In this document: positions 6,532 through 7,289 of the stretch, piece by piece | How the letters are laid out: every line of letters begins with the position of its first letter | Numbering within the stretch: position 1 is the stretch's first letter | DNA from: Lachnospiraceae bacterium | GTDB lineage: Bacteria; Bacillota_A; Clostridia; Lachnospirales; Lachnospiraceae | DNA: 7,289 bases | NCBI GenBank assembly: GCA_017437705.1 | Contig: JAFRYJ010000271.1 | Span: 1-7,289, forward strand | Direction of reading: 5' to 3' | Notes under the pieces: model-generated | What the model saw: only the letters and a program-made list of their open reading frames with translations | The model's database searches: none | Told to the model about the DNA's origin: nothing | Position numbers and translations under genes: made by a program

Positions 6532-7155
6532 ATGGGAATTATCGGTAAATTTATAAATCAGACAAGAAAGCCCGAGGGATTTCTCGGGAAAATGATGCTT
6601 AAGGGAATGAACTCCGGCCACGCGAAAATGGCCGGATGGGCCATGGGATACCTGGGCGACGGAAAGGTGCAGAGGGCAGCGGACATCGGCTGCGGCGGAG
6701 GACGAAACGCGGGGGAGCTGCTGAAGAAGTATCCGGCAGCCCATGTGACAGCTGTTGACTACTCGCCGCTTTCCGTGGAAAAGGCGGCGGAATACAACAA
6801 GGCGGCCATTGAAGCAGGCAGATGCACGGTAATGGAAGGCGATGTATCCGATCTTAAGCTGGACAGGAACGCCTTCGACCTGGTGACCGCCTTCGAAACA
6901 GTGTATTTCTGGCCGGGCCTTTCGAAATGCTTTTCAAATGTGGCCGGTATACTTAAAGAGGGCGGCAGGTTCATGATCGTCAACGAATCCGACGGCACGG
7001 ACGATACCGGCAGAAAATACGAGAAGAAGATCGAAGGCATGAAGCTCTACACCGCGGAGGTACTTGAAAAGGAACTCCGGGCTGCTGGCTTTTCGGATGT
7101 AAAGGTGCATCATTATGAAAAGAAGCCCTGGATAACGGTTATAGCTGAAAAATGA
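6532..7155 (+). CDS. Class I SAM-dependent methyltransferase
   Basis: A 207-residue soluble methyltransferase with a Rossmann fold. Motif I is AADIGCGGGRNAGELL (49-64), which binds S-adenosylmethionine. D76 in VTAVDYS (72-78) is the acidic residue expected to hold the ribose. GDVSDL (103-108) is the adenine-contact loop, FDLVTAFETVYFWPG (115-129) forms motif IV, and LKEGGRFMIVNESDG (141-155) is the motif V/VI strand. The end, GFSDVKVHHYEKKPWITVIAEK, is the usual last two strands. The length and compact plan suit a small-molecule methyltransferase of the type often seen in Lachnospiraceae; no DNA-recognition domain or NPPY/DPPY motif is present, so it is not a restriction-modification or BREX methylase. 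The substrate cannot be read from the sequence. It is transcribed alone, with its own promoter and terminator. The start at 6532 is preferred over the ATG at 6526 because of ribosome binding site spacing. Confidence 0.9.
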   Translation: MGIIGKFINQTRKPEGFLGKMMLKGMNSGHAKMAGWAMGYLGDGKVQRAADIGCGGGRNAGELLKKYPAAHVTAVDYSPLSVEKAAEYNKAAIEAGRCTVMEGDVSDLKLDRNAFDLVTAFETVYFWPGLSKCFSNVAGILKEGGRFMIVNESDGTDDTGRKYEKKIEGMKLYTAEVLEKELRAAGFSDVKVHHYEKKPWITVIAEK

Positions 7156-7174
7156 ATGACCCTTGGATCATAAT

Positions 7175-7205
7175 AGCGGCGGGACACATGCCCGCCGCTT
7201 GTTTA
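7175..7205 (+). terminator. Intrinsic terminator of the methyltransferase gene
   Basis: AGCGGCGGG (7175-7183) pairs perfectly with CCCGCCGCT (7191-7199) around a seven-base loop. A T-rich run, TGTTTA, follows. It begins 20 bases after the stop codon and fits a Rho-independent terminator. Confidence 0.9.
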
Positions 7206-7228
7206 TGCGTCGGGTTAAGCGGTATAAT
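7199..7228 (+). promoter_or_regulatory. Possible promoter for a gene beyond the window
   Basis: A perfect TATAAT (7223-7228) lies 18 bases after TTGTTT (7199-7204), a moderate -35 that shares bases with the terminator tail. No coding sequence begins in the remaining 61 bases, but the last bases, GGGAAGAAAGG, could hold a ribosome binding site for a gene just outside. Confidence 0.45.
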
Positions 7229-7238
7229 ATAAACAATA

Positions 7239-7266
7239 AGGTAATACCGATCCGTAACAGGTAATA
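7239..7266 (+). repeat. Direct repeat AGGTAATA, two copies 20 bases apart
   Basis: AGGTAATA occurs at 7239-7246 and 7259-7266. The start-to-start distance of 20 bases is close to two helical turns, so both copies would face the same side of the DNA. They lie just downstream of the possible TATAAT promoter, where they could bind a regulator or fall in the leader RNA. With such short, AT-rich units, chance is a real alternative. Confidence 0.35.
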
Positions 7267-7289
7267 AATATCTGCTCCGGGAAGAAAGG

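Noticed and set aside
6532..7155. Reading the methyltransferase as the modification enzyme of the upstream cassette
   Set aside because: It has its own promoter and is isolated by terminators. It also lacks DNA methylase catalytic motifs such as NPPY/DPPY or a PCQ-type site, and any target-recognition domain.
1..7289. CRISPR array, tRNA, rRNA, insertion sequence or phage attachment site
   Set aside because: I saw no regularly spaced repeats, tRNA-like cloverleaf, transposase motif or long terminal inverted repeats. A search with tRNAscan-SE and an IS database would settle this.

Overview
The window looks like a chromosomal stretch of a Gram-positive anaerobe of the Clostridia, probably near Lachnospiraceae. 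The grounds are strong GGAGG-type ribosome binding sites in front of each complete gene, a near-perfect sigma-A promoter (TTGAAA-N17-TATAAT), frequent AGG, AGA and ATA codons in moderately GC-rich DNA (mid-50s percent by eye), and the style of the last two proteins. This placement is an inference from protein and signal style, not from a marker gene. All six genes are on the plus strand.

Region 1 (bases 1-5651) is one tightly packed operon of four genes that enters from the left edge. (a) The 3' part of a gene for a TerB-N/TerB-C type protein, cut by the window start. (b) A 442-residue P-loop ATPase of the BrxD (DUF2791) type, whose ATG directly abuts the preceding stop codon. (c) A 746-residue superfamily 2 helicase of the Lhr-like/BrxHI type, starting 10 bases after the ATPase stop. 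(d) A 318-residue protein with a ParB-like N-terminus and a YpgQ/YedJ-like HD phosphohydrolase C-terminus; it starts on a TTG that overlaps the helicase stop by four bases. BrxD and BrxHI are helper ATPase and helicase components of some BREX phage-defence systems. Here they appear with a TerB-family protein, with no PglX methyltransferase, PglZ phosphatase or nuclease visible. The cassette is the most interesting part of the window: a likely DNA-surveillance or defence module with a possible nucleotide hydrolase attached. Its function is not shown by the sequence.

Region 2 (5652-6460) is a separate unit: an intergenic stretch with a perfect 16-bp palindrome, an XRE-type regulator fused to two membrane helices and a zinc ribbon, and a strong, nearly symmetrical terminator.

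Region 3 (6461-7199) is a one-gene unit: a strong promoter containing two different inverted repeats, a small class I SAM-dependent methyltransferase, and a good intrinsic terminator. The last 90 bases hold a possible promoter and an 8-base direct repeat, presumably the start of another transcription unit beyond the window.
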